A stretch of 23,354 nt of DNA, from positions 1 to 23,354 of the forward strand of contig JABSSW010000115.1 in assembly GCA_018902385.1 (NCBI GenBank), read 5' to 3'. The notes under the pieces are model-generated. The model saw only the letters and a program-made list of their open reading frames with translations. It had not been told where the DNA came from and ran no database searches. A program made the position numbers and the translations under genes. Each line of letters starts with the position of its first letter. The stretch's first letter is position 1. This document shows positions 10,095 through 20,052 of this stretch, one piece after another. The DNA is from Physcia stellaris (Eukaryota; Ascomycota; Lecanoromycetes; Caliciales; Physciaceae).

Positions 10095-10798
10095 GTGACG
10101 AAATATTGTGTAATTGAATCGAAACAAACAAATTTTAATTTTTTCGCAAATCAAAATGCGAAAAAAAAAACGTTTTGCGAAAAATTTTCGTTTTTTTTTT
10201 CATGTCGTTTTGCGTGTTTTTACAAACAACATCACGAAATCAATTTTCAATCATTTGTTTTTTGTATTGTTCGTTTAAAATTTGAAAATGTTAACAATCG
10301 ATATATGAAATGTTTTTTTTGTGTACATCAATTAAAATACGATTACAAATTTTTTCGACTTTGTAATTTCAAAATTATATTGTTTTTTTGATGTCAAATA
10401 TCAATTTTTAAAATTTATTGTCATTTTGAACGTTTTACGTTTCGAAATATTGAAATATTTTTTTTTTTAAATTCGTTTTCGATTTTTTTCATTTCGTTCA
10501 TGAAATTTTGCAAAATTTGAAATTTTGATTGACAATATTTTTTTATTTCGAAATTTCATGAAATCGAGTAGAAAACACAAACGCATATTTGCAATTTCAA
10601 TTACGAATTGTTTCGCGACAGATTGATATTCGTTTGTTTGAAAATCGACATTAAAAATATCATTGATGAAAAAACGTTAAAAAATTCGAAAAATATCGTC
10701 GTGAAAAAATTGAAAACAACAACGATATACAGAAAAAATCGAAAAAACAACGAAAAAACGACAATATCATGATAAAATGAACGAAAAAAAAAATTCAA
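10095..10798 (+). pseudogene. Unrecognised coding remnant with Cys pairs
   Basis: An open frame of 98 codons (10095-10391) ends at TGA and the same frame continues in pieces to about 10798. It includes CRFACFYK and MKCFFCVHQLKYDYKFFRLC, with Cys-x3-Cys and Cys-x2-Cys spacing. The later part (NIIDEKTLKNSKNIVVKKLK) looks helical. Abundant Phe is expected from loss of C in Ser, Pro and Leu codons, so the ancestor was probably Pro/Ser-rich with a small Cys cluster. I do not recognise the family. It may be an ORF1-type protein of a retroelement or a fragment of a captured gene. Confidence 0.35.
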
Positions 10799-11040
10799 TC
10801 AAAAAAAAACGAAAATCGAAACGAAAAAAAAAACACGCGTGATAAAATTAACACAATACATATGTTGACAAAACAAATCGCGACGCGTCAAATTTTGTTT
10901 ATTATATTGTTTTTATAAATAACGTTGTTGTTTATATATATCAATCAACAATTTGTTACAACAATTAATTAATTTCAAAAAAATTCACAAAATTGAAATT
11001 GACATGAAAAAAAAAAATAAACATCAATTATTCAAAAAGT

Positions 11041-11569
11041 ATTGAAATGAAAAAATGATTGTATTGATCGAATTATAATTAAAACAAAATATTAAATCGA
11101 ATTAAAAAAACGCGTATTTGTTGACGATTTAAATTTACGCGTTTTCGTTTAAAAATCGTGTAAATTGTCGACACATCGAAATATTTTTTCATCGAATAAA
11201 TTTCGAATTATTATAATTATGATCGCTTTGAATTGCAATTGAAAAATTTTATATCAAAATTACGAAATTTCGAAAAAATTCGAAAATTAATTAAATTTTA
11301 ATCGAAATAACTCGTCGTGCAAATTTTTCGTCGAATCAATTTTTTTTTCAAATCGATTTTTTTATTTTGATCGTGATTATTTTTTTTATATTTGTTTTAA
11401 CATTGTTAACAATGTATATTTGAACGTTGTAAATAAATTATTTTTATTATCGTTATTTTTTTCAAATTTGAAAAACGTTGATCAAAATGTTTGAAAAAAT
11501 CATCGACAATTTTTCATTTTTTTTTTCAAATTCAATTTTCAATTTTCAATAAGATGATTTTTTCACAAT
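11041..11569 (+). pseudogene. Unrecognised ORF, 5' part, interrupted by LTR element at 11570
   Basis: Reading with codons ending at 11569, the frame is open from about 11041, interrupted by TGA codons (for example 11492 and 11555) and by TAA at 11099, 11150 and 11288. Removing the LTR element plus one target-site copy joins this frame directly to the frame that starts at 14880. The joined segment reads RWFFHN | NFKKNIFVIDC with Trp at the TGA of 11555. The protein is rich in Phe, Ser and Asn, suggesting an ancestral Ser/Pro/Asp-rich region. No domain recognised. The start was not found. Confidence 0.4.
11565..11569. repeat. 5-bp target-site duplication, left copy (ACAAT)
   Basis: The left flank reads acaat and the right flank (14875-14879) acaac. 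The single difference is C to T at a C that is followed by the LTR's first T on the left but by A on the right, as CpY mutation predicts. Confidence 0.65.
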
Positions 11570-11778
11570 TGTTGAAATACAGTTTTCGCAAATGTGTTGT
11601 GCAAATGTTGCAATCAAAATTCAATTAATATAATTTGACGAAAACAAAATTAATGCGTTTTTGTTGAAATTAGTGCTTTGACATTCGCACATTGTTTGTG
11701 TTTTCATTTTGCATGTATGTTATCATAACAACGAAATTCAAAACAATAAAATGATAATCATTTATGATTTTTTCAATA
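11570..11778 (+). repeat. 5' LTR of the 11570 element
   Basis: 209 bp, direct repeat of 14666-14874, with 7 differences and no indels. Five differences are AG/AA or CT/TT, one is CA/TA (11763) and one is G/T (near 11693). Only three CT/AG steps remain in this copy. No primer-binding site can be recognised after it. Confidence 0.85.
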
Positions 11779-12165
11779 GATTATGAAAATCGAATTAACA
11801 GTTTTCGTTACATTTAGTATTAATTACAGCATGTCAGAAAACGAAACGCAATAATATTTAGTCGTCGAACAATACAACAATCGATTTGCAATATTTCAGC
11901 AATAATCAATTTCATTGAGAATATTCAATTTTGTCAAATTCGAAATCGACTCAATTGCATTGACAGCATTCAATATTTTGATACAAATCAATTTTCGAAC
12001 ATTTTATCTATTTTATTATTTTTCGAAACAGTCAGTTTTCGATTTATTTATTCATCGTACAAATTTTTACGAATTCGCTTATTTACGAATTTCTTGCGAA
12101 TTTCTTACGAATTCGCGTATATTTATTCGAATTTCTACGCGAAATCTATTTCTCATTCGATCAAA

Positions 12166-13374
12166 ATGACGATTTTTACTTTCACGACATTTGATTTTTT
12201 ATCTTTTTCGTTTGTTTTTTGCGATCACGTGTTTGAAAATCATTTCATGACGCAAAATTTCAAAACGTTTTATAACATGCATTTGATTGATGATGTTAAG
12301 ATTTTGCGATACAATTGATTCACTCAAGCGAAAAAAACACAAGAAAATTATCATTTACGAAAACATGAATTGAAAATCAAAAACAAACTCAAAAAGAAAA
12401 TGAAGCAATTGACAAAGCAAAAGAAAAAAATTCGTCTGATCAAAAAACGAGCAAAAAAATATACGTGCAAACGTTGCAAACATTCGATTAAATTCGATAA
12501 CAACATCAAGTTTCACGAACATATTCGTATTCGTCATGCAAAGAAGTCGAAATCAATCGTTTCATCGATTTTCGAATCGAAATTTTTTATATTTTTTCAA
12601 TCGATCATTTCGTCATCTTTTACGTCATCGAAATCGATAATCGAATCATCAATTACATCTCTCTCGTCATCGAAACTCATATTTTTCTCGATGCTCGCAT
12701 CAGAAATTGTACGCGAGCGTTCAAAGAGTACATTTTTTTCAAAATTCTCATCAGAATCATTGTCGGCTGCAACATCAAGAAAGTCGATATTTTGAACAGA
12801 AATCGTTTCACGATTTGTTGCGTCGAAACTCTTTCGTTTTTCGATTGCGACACTCAAATCGATGTGCAAATTCTCGAAAAATGCAAACATTGTTTGTTCG
12901 TTTATTTCGTTTCGAATTTTTACATCGAGATTTTATTTCATCGTGAACGATTTGTTTCGCATGTTCGTTGAAAAGTCGAATTCATTTGATTTGCAACGAC
13001 ATCAAATGCGTTCGTTCTTTTCGCGCGATTTTGACAAATGCAATCGCAAATGCAATTTCGCAAACAAATGTGATTTCATACAAAGTCGCATTACGTTATT
13101 TTTTCATGCGATGATCACATTTGTTTTCAAATCGATCAAATTCGAAGCATTTGAATCAACACATGTTCGCGAAAATTTTTCGCGTCAATTTTCGATTTTT
13201 TCACGATCGATTTCATCTATTTTCTTTTCTTTTCGATTTTCAAAGATTTTTCGTTCGTTTTCTGTTTGCAAACATTGTCAAAAACGTTTCGTCATTTATT
13301 GATTTATTGATTAAGTCATGTCAATTGTCGCAAAAGTCGAGAACAATGAAATATTCAAGAAAATGCGTTATTGA
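12166..13374 (+). pseudogene. C2H2 zinc-finger protein of the 11570 LTR element, broken at Trp codons
   Basis: Starting at the ATG of 12166 (MTIFTFTTFDF), one frame runs about 402 codons to TGA at 13372. It is interrupted only by TGA at 12316, 12793 and 13300 and TAA at 13312. These stops lie in contexts such as VIY-stop-FID-stop-V where Trp is plausible. A C2H2-type finger lies at residues 99-124: Y-T-C-K-R-C, then a 14-residue spacer, H-x4-H (ligands Cys101, Cys104, His119, His124). It is preceded by a Lys-rich helix (residues 70-98) and followed by a Ser-rich region. A Cys cluster (CNRKCNFANKC) and a second Cys-x2-Cys pair (VCKHC, residue 368) occur later. Fungal repeat-associated C2H2 proteins of this layout exist, but their role is unclear; a gag-like nucleic-acid-binding role is inference. 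An in-frame ATG at 12094 is an alternative start. Confidence 0.72.
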
Positions 13375-14658
13375 CGTTTCGTTTCTTTTCACTTTATTTT
13401 GAAAGAATATTGATTTTTTTATTTCGAAGAAATCACTATTTTGAAAAAGTTAACATGTTGTTTGTTTGTTTGTTTTGCTCGTTCGTTTTTTTTATTAATC
13501 GTTGATCGATCTGAAAAAATTAAAAATTGTTGTTGTTGTTGTTTTAATGAATTCGATGTTTCGTCTTTCTCGTTCTGTGATCTGAAAAAGCTTTACAAAT
13601 TGTTGTATGTTTTGTTTATTTGTTTTATTGTTTTACTAATGAGTAAAGACTTATTTCTGTTGTGATTTCGTCTTGATTTAACACGAAAATTCATTTATTT
13701 TTTACACTTTGCGACTTCGTTATTCGTTCGATAAATACGAAAGAAAAAAATGACAATACAGCTCAAAGAAACGTACTGTACGTACAATTGTTAGAAAAGA
13801 AAAAACATTCTACTAGACAATACAATTTCGAAAAAGTGTATCGATCAAGATGCTCACGTTCAGATAATATCGTTTCGGAAAAGCGTATTGTATAAAGTCA
13901 TTACATACTCGTTGAAGTCACATAGTATCGCTTCGAAAAAACGTATTATGTAATCATTACATTTCGATTTTGCAGAGCAGAAACTCGATCAAAAAAAACT
14001 GAAAATATTTGATCTTTTCGCATATTAATCGATTTGATTCTCTGACAGATTTTAGTCAAATCAGAAAAGCTCGATTTTGCATTCTTTGCATCGATGTATG
14101 TTCGCAATGCATGTCGCGCATTCGATGCATTGTTTTTTTTATCGATTTCTCGATTATCTGACATATCTTATGAACTTTCTACAATCAAATTGCATAAATA
14201 TTGAATCATTGATGTCGCAAGAAGTATTTGAAAATTCTGAAACACAATGATGCTACATGATGTGATTCGCATTCTCGTTCGTCATCGCAAAACTCAAACA
14301 TAGAATATTTATTTCATGATGTATCGTTTAATCAATTCTAAATATCAAATTTCACATTTATGTTTCATCTCGTCGAGACATTCAGAACGTCGCAATTTTT
14401 CAGATATTCGATCGCACGTTTTACAATTCGACTTTACGTCATATTTGAAGTCAATAAGTCATCGAATTTCGATTCGTTCGTTTTTGCAACTTTCGCATCG
14501 ATGCACGATCTGATTCTAAAATTCATCGCGTTGAAGAAATTTGTTCGAAAACTTCAAACAACGTATCGTTGAAAAAGTCACATCGTTGAAAAAGTTTGCA
14601 CGAAAGTTTTTGACTGAACTCGTCAAAATACATAACAGAAAACACAAACGATTGTTGT
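13375..14658. other. 3' interior of the 11570 element, no coding region supported
   Basis: The CT and AG steps are well preserved. The minus strand has a 72-codon frame (13946-14164) rich in Asp, Ser and Lys with no known motif. Plus frames at 13441-13665 and 14316-14572 are short, and their composition reflects T-rich sequence. I do not call these as genes. Confidence 0.45.
13816..13963 (+). repeat. Three imperfect ~40-bp direct repeats
   Basis: Copies near 13816, 13867 and 13925 share the form 'atcgnttcgnaaaancgtattntnta'. The last two extend to a common 'tcattacat'. Differences are mostly G/A after A or G. They lie in the non-coding interior of the LTR element. Confidence 0.55.
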
Positions 14659-14665
14659 AAAAAAA
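14659..14665 (+). promoter_or_regulatory. Possible polypurine tract before the 3' LTR
   Basis: Seven A immediately upstream of the 3' LTR. A mixed A/G polypurine tract, the plus-strand primer of LTR elements, would collapse to poly-A under loss of G after purines. Position is right, but the sequence is too simple to be sure. Confidence 0.35.
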
Positions 14666-14874
14666 TGTTGAAATACAATTTTCGCAAATGTGTTGTGCAA
14701 ATGTTGCAATCAGAATTCAATTAATATAATTTGACGAAAACAAAATTAATGCGTTTTTGTTGAAATTAATGTTTTGACATTCGCACATTTTTTGTGTTTT
14801 CATTCTGCATGTATGTTATCATAACAACGAAATTCAAAACAATAAAATGATAATCATTCATGATTTTTTCAATA
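14666..14874 (+). repeat. 3' LTR of the 11570 element
   Basis: 209 bp, matches 11570-11778. Only two CT/AG steps remain in this copy. Ends CAATA directly before the right target-site copy. Confidence 0.85.
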
Positions 14875-14879
14875 ACAAC
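14875..14879. repeat. 5-bp target-site duplication, right copy (ACAAC)
   Basis: Follows the 3' LTR. It pairs with 11565-11569 and keeps the C that the left copy has lost. Confidence 0.65.
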
Positions 14880-15743
14880 AATTTTAAAAAAAACATTTTC
14901 GTAATCGATTGTATTGCGTTTCGTTACGTTTTTGAAAAAAAACAAAGAAAATCGTTACGTCAAAAAATAAAAATTCGAAATCGATTTTTGTGTTTCAAAT
15001 TTTTTAAATTTTCATTTGATCAAATTCATAATATTGTTCGAAAAATCATTGACAATTATGACGATACGAAGATGTATTTTTTGAAAAACGTTAATAAAAT
15101 TCAAAACAATATGTCGAAAGAAAAATAAAATTTTATAAAAATCATAATTATGAATTTTGTGTCGAACAATAATGATTGACAATTAACGTCATTTTAAATT
15201 TATATCGATAAATTATACGAAATTAATTTCATGATGATACATATTCGCGACAATTTTTTTCGATTATTTTGAAAAACAATGTGCGATAAAAAATGCGAAA
15301 AAAATATTTAATTACGTTTTTAAACATTATATATTTTTCGTTCAATTCAAATGTTTCGTTCATCGATAAATCAAAAATGAAATATTTAAATATTTGTTAA
15401 TTTCAATGTTGATTATGTTAAATTTTTTTGCAATTTCGTCGTTATCGTTAAAATGCATCACGACAATCAAAACGATGAAATTTGTAATCGTAAAACATTG
15501 CATGTTTTTTACAATCATTTCGAAAAATTTATGAAAAAAAACGAAAATGACAATGAAACGTTTTCGTCGAATTTCGATTACGATATTGTAAAATTCGATT
15601 CGTTTAAATTTCGACGCGAACGTCGTTTCAAAAAATTTAAACAAAAAATTCGAATAACGATGTTTTTCGAAAAAAATAAAATTTCAAAAAACTATAACGT
15701 TGAAAATGAATTCTATCTGCAGATTGACAGTTTCGAAATTTGA
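14880..15743 (+). pseudogene. Unrecognised ORF, 3' part, acidic C terminus
   Basis: One frame can be followed for 288 codons to TGA at 15741-15743, broken by several TAA and TGA codons between 15126 and about 15390. The uninterrupted last part (15453-15743) encodes MHHDNQNDEICNRKTLHVFY, then Asn/Asp/Lys/Glu-rich sequence and FYLQIDSFEI. Because Asp and Glu codons after a purine become Asn and Lys, the ancestor was probably strongly acidic. It continues the frame that ends at 11569 once the LTR element is removed. It belongs either to a host gene or to another transposon; I recognise no domain. A hairpin lies 14 bases after the stop. Confidence 0.42.
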
Positions 15744-15757
15744 AAATGCAAATCGCG

Positions 15758-15778
15758 CGTGACGTTTTTAGCGTCACG
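15758..15778. other. Perfect 7-bp stem, 7-base loop hairpin
   Basis: CGTGACG at 15758-15764 pairs with CGTCACG at 15772-15778 around a TTTTTAG loop. It lies just 3' of the acidic ORF. Role unknown; it could be a transposon end or a 3' UTR structure. Confidence 0.5.
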
Positions 15779-15786
15779 TTATCGTA

Positions 15787-15817
15787 TAATCAATAGAAAT
15801 TCGATTTTTATTGATTA
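15787..15817. other. 9-bp stem hairpin
   Basis: TAATCAATA (15787-15795) pairs with TATTGATTA (15809-15817) around 13 bases that can extend the stem further. It directly follows the hairpin at 15758. Confidence 0.45.
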
Positions 15818-15973
15818 ATTCTGACACGTGTAATCGCGAAAATGAAATCGCGTAAACAAATCATGTTATGATGATATCGTCGTTTCATTTTTTGTAATAA
15901 ACATTTTCGTTTTTATCGCAATATCATTTGTTTAACAATTAATGTTTTGTTGATTTCGTCAACATTGTATAAT

Positions 15974-16400
15974 TGACGTACGATACAAAATGTTTGAAAT
16001 CAAATCGATTCGATCACAATTTATCGATTTTAAAATCAACGCAATACGATCATATTTAAAAAAATCATTTTCAAAAAAAACATACATCAAACGAAAACAT
16101 TTTTTGTACAAACATTTTCGATTTTATTGCATTACAATCAATTTCGTATATAACGTTTTTTTGTTTTTGTTTAAAAATCATTTTTGATGTACGATGAAAA
16201 ATGTTTGAAATCAAATCGATTCAATCATCGTTTTTAAATTTTGAAATCAACGACATACGATTTTTTTAAAAATATTATTTCAAGCAAAAACAAACAACAA
16301 ACGCAAAATATCATTATCATTTTTTTTTATTATCGTTGTTCGAAATTTCGACAATTCGATTTTGTTATTGTAAAATTATCAACGATGTACGATTGAATTC
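15974..16400 (+). repeat. Tandem repeat, ~200-211 bp, two copies plus a partial third
   Basis: Copies begin at 15974, 16185 and 16383, each with 'tgacgtacgat' or 'gatgtacgat'. The first two share 'aaaatgtttgaaatcaaatc' and 'aaatcaacg..atacgat', then diverge. Lies upstream of the MULE coding region. No known family. Confidence 0.65.
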
Positions 16401-16640
16401 GTTTTTACAAATTTCGATTAATTAATCGTTGACAATTCGTTATTTTTATTTATAATAATTTGATCACATCAAAATAACGAACAATCAATTTTTCGCATTT
16501 TTCACAATCGTCGAGACATTTTTTTCGAACGAATCAATTAAATTTGTTGTATAACATCACATTTTTAAAACAAAACATAACGTTTTCATAATTTACGTCG
16601 AAAATCATGATTACAATATCAAAATCAAACGATCAAAATA
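16401..16640. other. AT-rich stretch between tandem repeat and MULE, no gene
   Basis: No frame or repeat recognised. The 5' terminal inverted repeat of the MULE should lie somewhere between 15744 and here, but I could not identify it. Confidence 0.4.
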
Positions 16641-16656
16641 TCGTTCAATCATAAAA

Positions 16657-18227
16657 AATGATTCAATTATCACGAAACGTTTTAAAATTACGTTTGAATG
16701 CGATCAAAATTGTTCATGAAAAATCACATGTTACAAAAACGTTCGTGCGACGTTATAAAAATTCACGATTAAAACGAAATTTCATAATGATTCGTTCGTT
16801 TTAACGAAAAATTTTCGTGTACATCACAAACATCAAATAACAAACGAAATTTTGAAAAAAATCGCAATTGCAAACGACAAAAATCAATTTTTTGATCGAC
16901 AAATTCAATTGTCAATTTAACAAACATAAACATGATTTCGATCGAAATTTTGAATGATTTGATCACGAATCATTTCAATCATTTTTTCATTTTTCAAAAC
17001 ATTTACAATGCGAAAAAAAAAATCAAAACGCAAAAATTGAACATTGACATTTTTATGAAAACTTTGTACGACGTTTTCGATTTTATTAATTAATTTTGAA
17101 ATCGTCGTGATATAAAACATTTCGATCGTGTAAATAAATTTTTTTTTGTCAATAAATATGTCGTCGATTTTTTATTCAAAAATTTCGAAATTTTTGTGTT
17201 AAATAACATTTGCAAAATCAAACAATACGAATTGTCGATATTTGTTTTTCTGAAACAAATTTTATTAAACATTAATTTTTATTGAAATTTGATTTTTGTT
17301 AATACGAAAAATAAAACGAATTTGACATGAATAATGTTTAATATCGATCAATTGTATCGACGATTAAATTTTCAATTTTTTCTTGTAATCGTTTTCATTT
17401 CGAATTGAATATTGTTCGAAATTTTCGAATTTCGATATTCAACAACAAACATTTTTTTATTTATTTATCACATGAACAAGAAAATTCGAAAACATTGCAA
17501 ACATTTTTTCAACGATAACAAAATCGAACAAAAATGACAAAAATTCATGAAATATTGATTCGAAATTGTTCACGTTTTCATTCGTGAAAATTACAATTTA
17601 ATTTGAAAAAATTTGAAAAATAAATACAAACGTTTTTATCGCGACGAGATTTTGTATTTGCACAAAATTTGATTTGATGTTTCATAACGACGTTGTTTTT
17701 GCAATTACAACATCAACGATTTATTGCATTTCAACGTTCATAAATTTTTTCGAATTGAAAACGATTATCGCATTTTGAAACAAATGTTCAAATGTTTTAT
17801 TGACAATATGAAACTTGTAATTAAACGTTTAAAAATTTTATTTTTTAAACAATATGAAAATTTTTTCGAAATCGTTAAACAAATTCGAACGAAATCAATA
17901 ATCACGAAATTTAATCGACAACTTTATCGCGATTTGTTTATTTTGATTACATTTCACGTTTTGTACAAAATCGAAAAACAATATAAACGATTCATCAAAA
18001 TCAAAAAGAAATCGAATACATATTTTTTTGAATCGTGTATTGACATTTACAATATCACAACAGATATTTCGTGTGTTCACAATATACGAAACTTTTTGAA
18101 ACAATTCGAAATCGATCGATTTGAAAATGTATCGTTGTTTTCGTTTCAATTGTTTCATTTTTATTTGAAATTGTTAAAGTTTAAATTTTTTTTTATCACA
18201 TCGAAATTTGATATTATTCGTTTTTGA
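16657..18227 (+). pseudogene. MULE transposase, catalytic and SWIM regions
   Basis: The transposase would cut and rejoin the element ends. The frame reads NIYNAKKKIKTQKL (16998 onward; MULE 'DIYNxxxx'), then FVLNNICKIKQYELSIFVF (17193 onward; 'LLDCTYKTNxYxMPLL'). There the first catalytic Asp is AAT at 17202-17204. ISNWILFEIFEF (17397 onward; 'TDRxxALxxAxxxxFP') has AAT at 17403 for the second Asp. IYHMNKKIRKHCKHFF (17463 onward) matches 'CxWHINKN...CKxxF'. The 167-codon open frame at 17724-18227 holds LYRDLFILITFHVLYKIEKQYKRF and the SWIM-type zinc motif, with Cys at 18036, Cys at 18072 and His at 18078 (SCVHNIR; 'xxPCAHxI'). TGA codons at conserved Trp positions are frequent. A shift of frame occurs near 17700. 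Confidence 0.82.
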
Positions 18228-18252
18228 AATTCATTGATCACGCACGTCGTTT

Positions 18253-18278
18253 CGAATTCGAATTCGAATTCGAATTCG
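18253..18278 (+). repeat. GAATTC hexamer microsatellite
   Basis: Four consecutive GAATTC units encoding Glu-Phe in the MULE tail frame. Confidence 0.8.
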
Positions 18279-18419
18279 ATTATTTTTGACAAAAAAAACG
18301 TTTTCTTGACGTAAAATACGTGTTATGAAATAATCGCAATCGATTTCAATCACGTTTCGTTTTTTTCGTTTTATCGATTGACGATGAAAACGATGTTTTC
18401 AATTTTAATCGTGTTTTCG

Positions 18420-18424
18420 AAAAT
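18420..18424. repeat. 5-bp target-site duplication AAAAT, left copy
   Basis: Identical to 20235-20239 on the other side of the nested LTR element. Low complexity, but exactly placed at both TG...CA borders. Confidence 0.7.
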
Positions 18425-18606
18425 TGTAAAACGCGTGCCTAGAACTCAATAGATAGCATAACGAGAATATTTGATCTAAGAAGCAAATATTTACATGAAA
18501 ATCGAATGTCAGAAGTAAAAATGTGTGTCAAGTCATCATTAGTTCCGATATGGACTTTCGCTGATAAGATAAGTTCTCAATCGAGATTTCAGACATGCTC
18601 GTAACA
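18425..18606. repeat. Left LTR of the miniature element
   Basis: 182 bp, aligned without gaps to 20053-20234 at offset 1628. It differs at 16 positions, all C/T before a pyrimidine or G/A after a purine. Confidence 0.9.
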
Positions 18607-19563
18607 TTATTTTTTCGTTTTTTTCAAGCTTCGTTTCGAAGCGAATAATTCATTTTTTTTATCGATCGGCATTGCGAAGAAATTCGTTGATTGTGACTCA
18701 GATATCAGTCTGATCAGTGTTGAAGCTGAAAGTTTCAAGGCAAATGCGATAGACGTGAAGAGATAAATTCGAAAGCAGAAAAAGAAGTGCGAAAACAAAA
18801 AATATAAGATCACGAGAATGAGAACTTTGTTGAGAATCTTGATCGCGAAAATATTTGCAGATTAGTATGATGAAACGATCGATGTCTCGAGCAGAACAAA
18901 AGCGACAAAACGATATCGATTTCGCGAACGTGTGCTGTTTTAAACTTTTCGGATTTGAGCTTTTCGAGTTTTTATTAATCGGCGCGTTTTGATTGATTGC
19001 AAGTTTTGAAACAGAAAATCATTGACGACGACGAGCAAACGATTGCGAAGAAGGCGAATTGATTTGATCGTGTAACAAATTTATTGAATCGATGTTTTTC
19101 ATCTTTTCATGCTATTTGCTTTTGTATCGCTGTATGTAATAGGTTCATCTTTTGATGTTGATTGCAAAGATGTAAAGAATCGAACGCATGCGTTTTTGAG
19201 ATCGTTTTAGTCGACTAATTAAGAATTTCATTGAAGCAAGTTCATTAATCGTTGTAGCGAACTCATTGAGTGTCATTGACGCAAACAGATTGCTGAGATT
19301 GACGAAGCGAAACGAAACGTAATTCAAATTTTTTGTTTGAGATTTTGAATGATTGTTTGTTGATTTGATGTGAAATTGTTGTTGTGTGTGATTTCTATTT
19401 TTCTTTTTCACAAGCGATGTTTCAACGCTTCAAGAAGATGAGTATTGTAGAAGTCGTTCGAGAGTAGATGGACTGATTGACTCGAAAAAGCACGAAAGTC
19501 GTTTATTGATTGAATGTCGACTGATTTCGACGAACAAGAAAATCGACTATTGATTGTCATTTT

Positions 19564-19697
19564 CGCAGATTCACGATCATTTTCGTTGATTCACGATGCG
19601 TCAAGTGAAAGTAAAATGCAATCATCGTTTTCAAAGAAAAAACTTATTCATTCACGCAGATTCACGATCATTTTCGCTGACTCACGTCGTTTCGTGA
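19564..19697 (+). repeat. Internal direct repeat in the miniature element
   Basis: The 22-base core at 19564-19585 recurs at 19655-19676, a 91-bp period, with similar flanking 'tga(t/c)tcacg'. Related 'gattcacga' and 'ttcacga' motifs recur up to 19790. Confidence 0.65.
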
Positions 19698-20052
19698 AGG
19701 TTCGTTTTGTTGCTTCATTCACGAAAATTCGTTCTGTGATTTCGTGATTTCTCTCGAGAGAACTTTCGTTTGTTTTTCACGAAGAATTTCGATCTGACGA
19801 TTTTATTTAATTACTCGCGTATTTCGACGAGCAATTTTTGCAGAATTTGATCGAATGTTTCTTAGTTTCGCAGAATTCAGAGCGAGAAATCGCTGTGCTA
19901 GAGACAGTGAATTATCGTCACTGTTGATTAATGAAGATTCGTGCTGAAGATGTGCAATCGTCACGAATTGAGTCGATTTTGTTTCTTTTTACTCGCAGAT
20001 CGCTTGCGAGTGTGAAGTTTACATCGTTCGTCACGATGAAGATCAAATATAA

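Larger units (their letters stand above)
11570..14874 (+). mobile_element. LTR retroelement with a single C2H2 zinc-finger ORF
   Basis: A 3305-bp element bounded by two 209-bp direct repeats that align without gaps at an offset of 3096 bp. The repeats start TGTTG and end CAATA (imperfect inverted ends), and the element is flanked by a 5-bp duplication. The interior of 2887 bp has one long coding region, for a C2H2 zinc-finger protein (12166-13374), and no RT, integrase or protease. It is therefore likely non-autonomous and mobilised by another element. The interior retains many CT and AG steps while the LTRs retain few. Confidence 0.8.
18228..18424 (+). pseudogene. MULE C-terminal tail, first part
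   Basis: After the SWIM region the frame changes and reads FIDHARRF, (EF)4 from a GAATTC hexamer repeat (18253-18277), then, past TGA codons, IDDENDVFNFNRVFEN up to the insertion point at 18424. The last codon is complete there. The same frame resumes at 20240 after removal of the nested element and one target-site copy (1815 bp, a multiple of three). Confidence 0.6.

Noticed and set aside
12355-12890. Minus-strand frames opposite the zinc-finger ORF, including a 97-codon acidic one
   Set aside because: They are the antisense of the Ser-rich region: TCG/TCA codons read as Asp/Glu-type codons in reverse. The plus frame carries the C2H2 motif and the Trp-to-TGA pattern.
13441-13665. Possible membrane protein with a Cys run (74 codons)
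   Set aside because: The Cys run comes from a TGT/TTG triplet repeat and the hydrophobicity from T-rich sequence. No family or conserved start.
17895-18158. Minus-strand 87-codon ORF
   Set aside because: It is the reverse shadow of the MULE SWIM region, which has strong plus-strand motifs.
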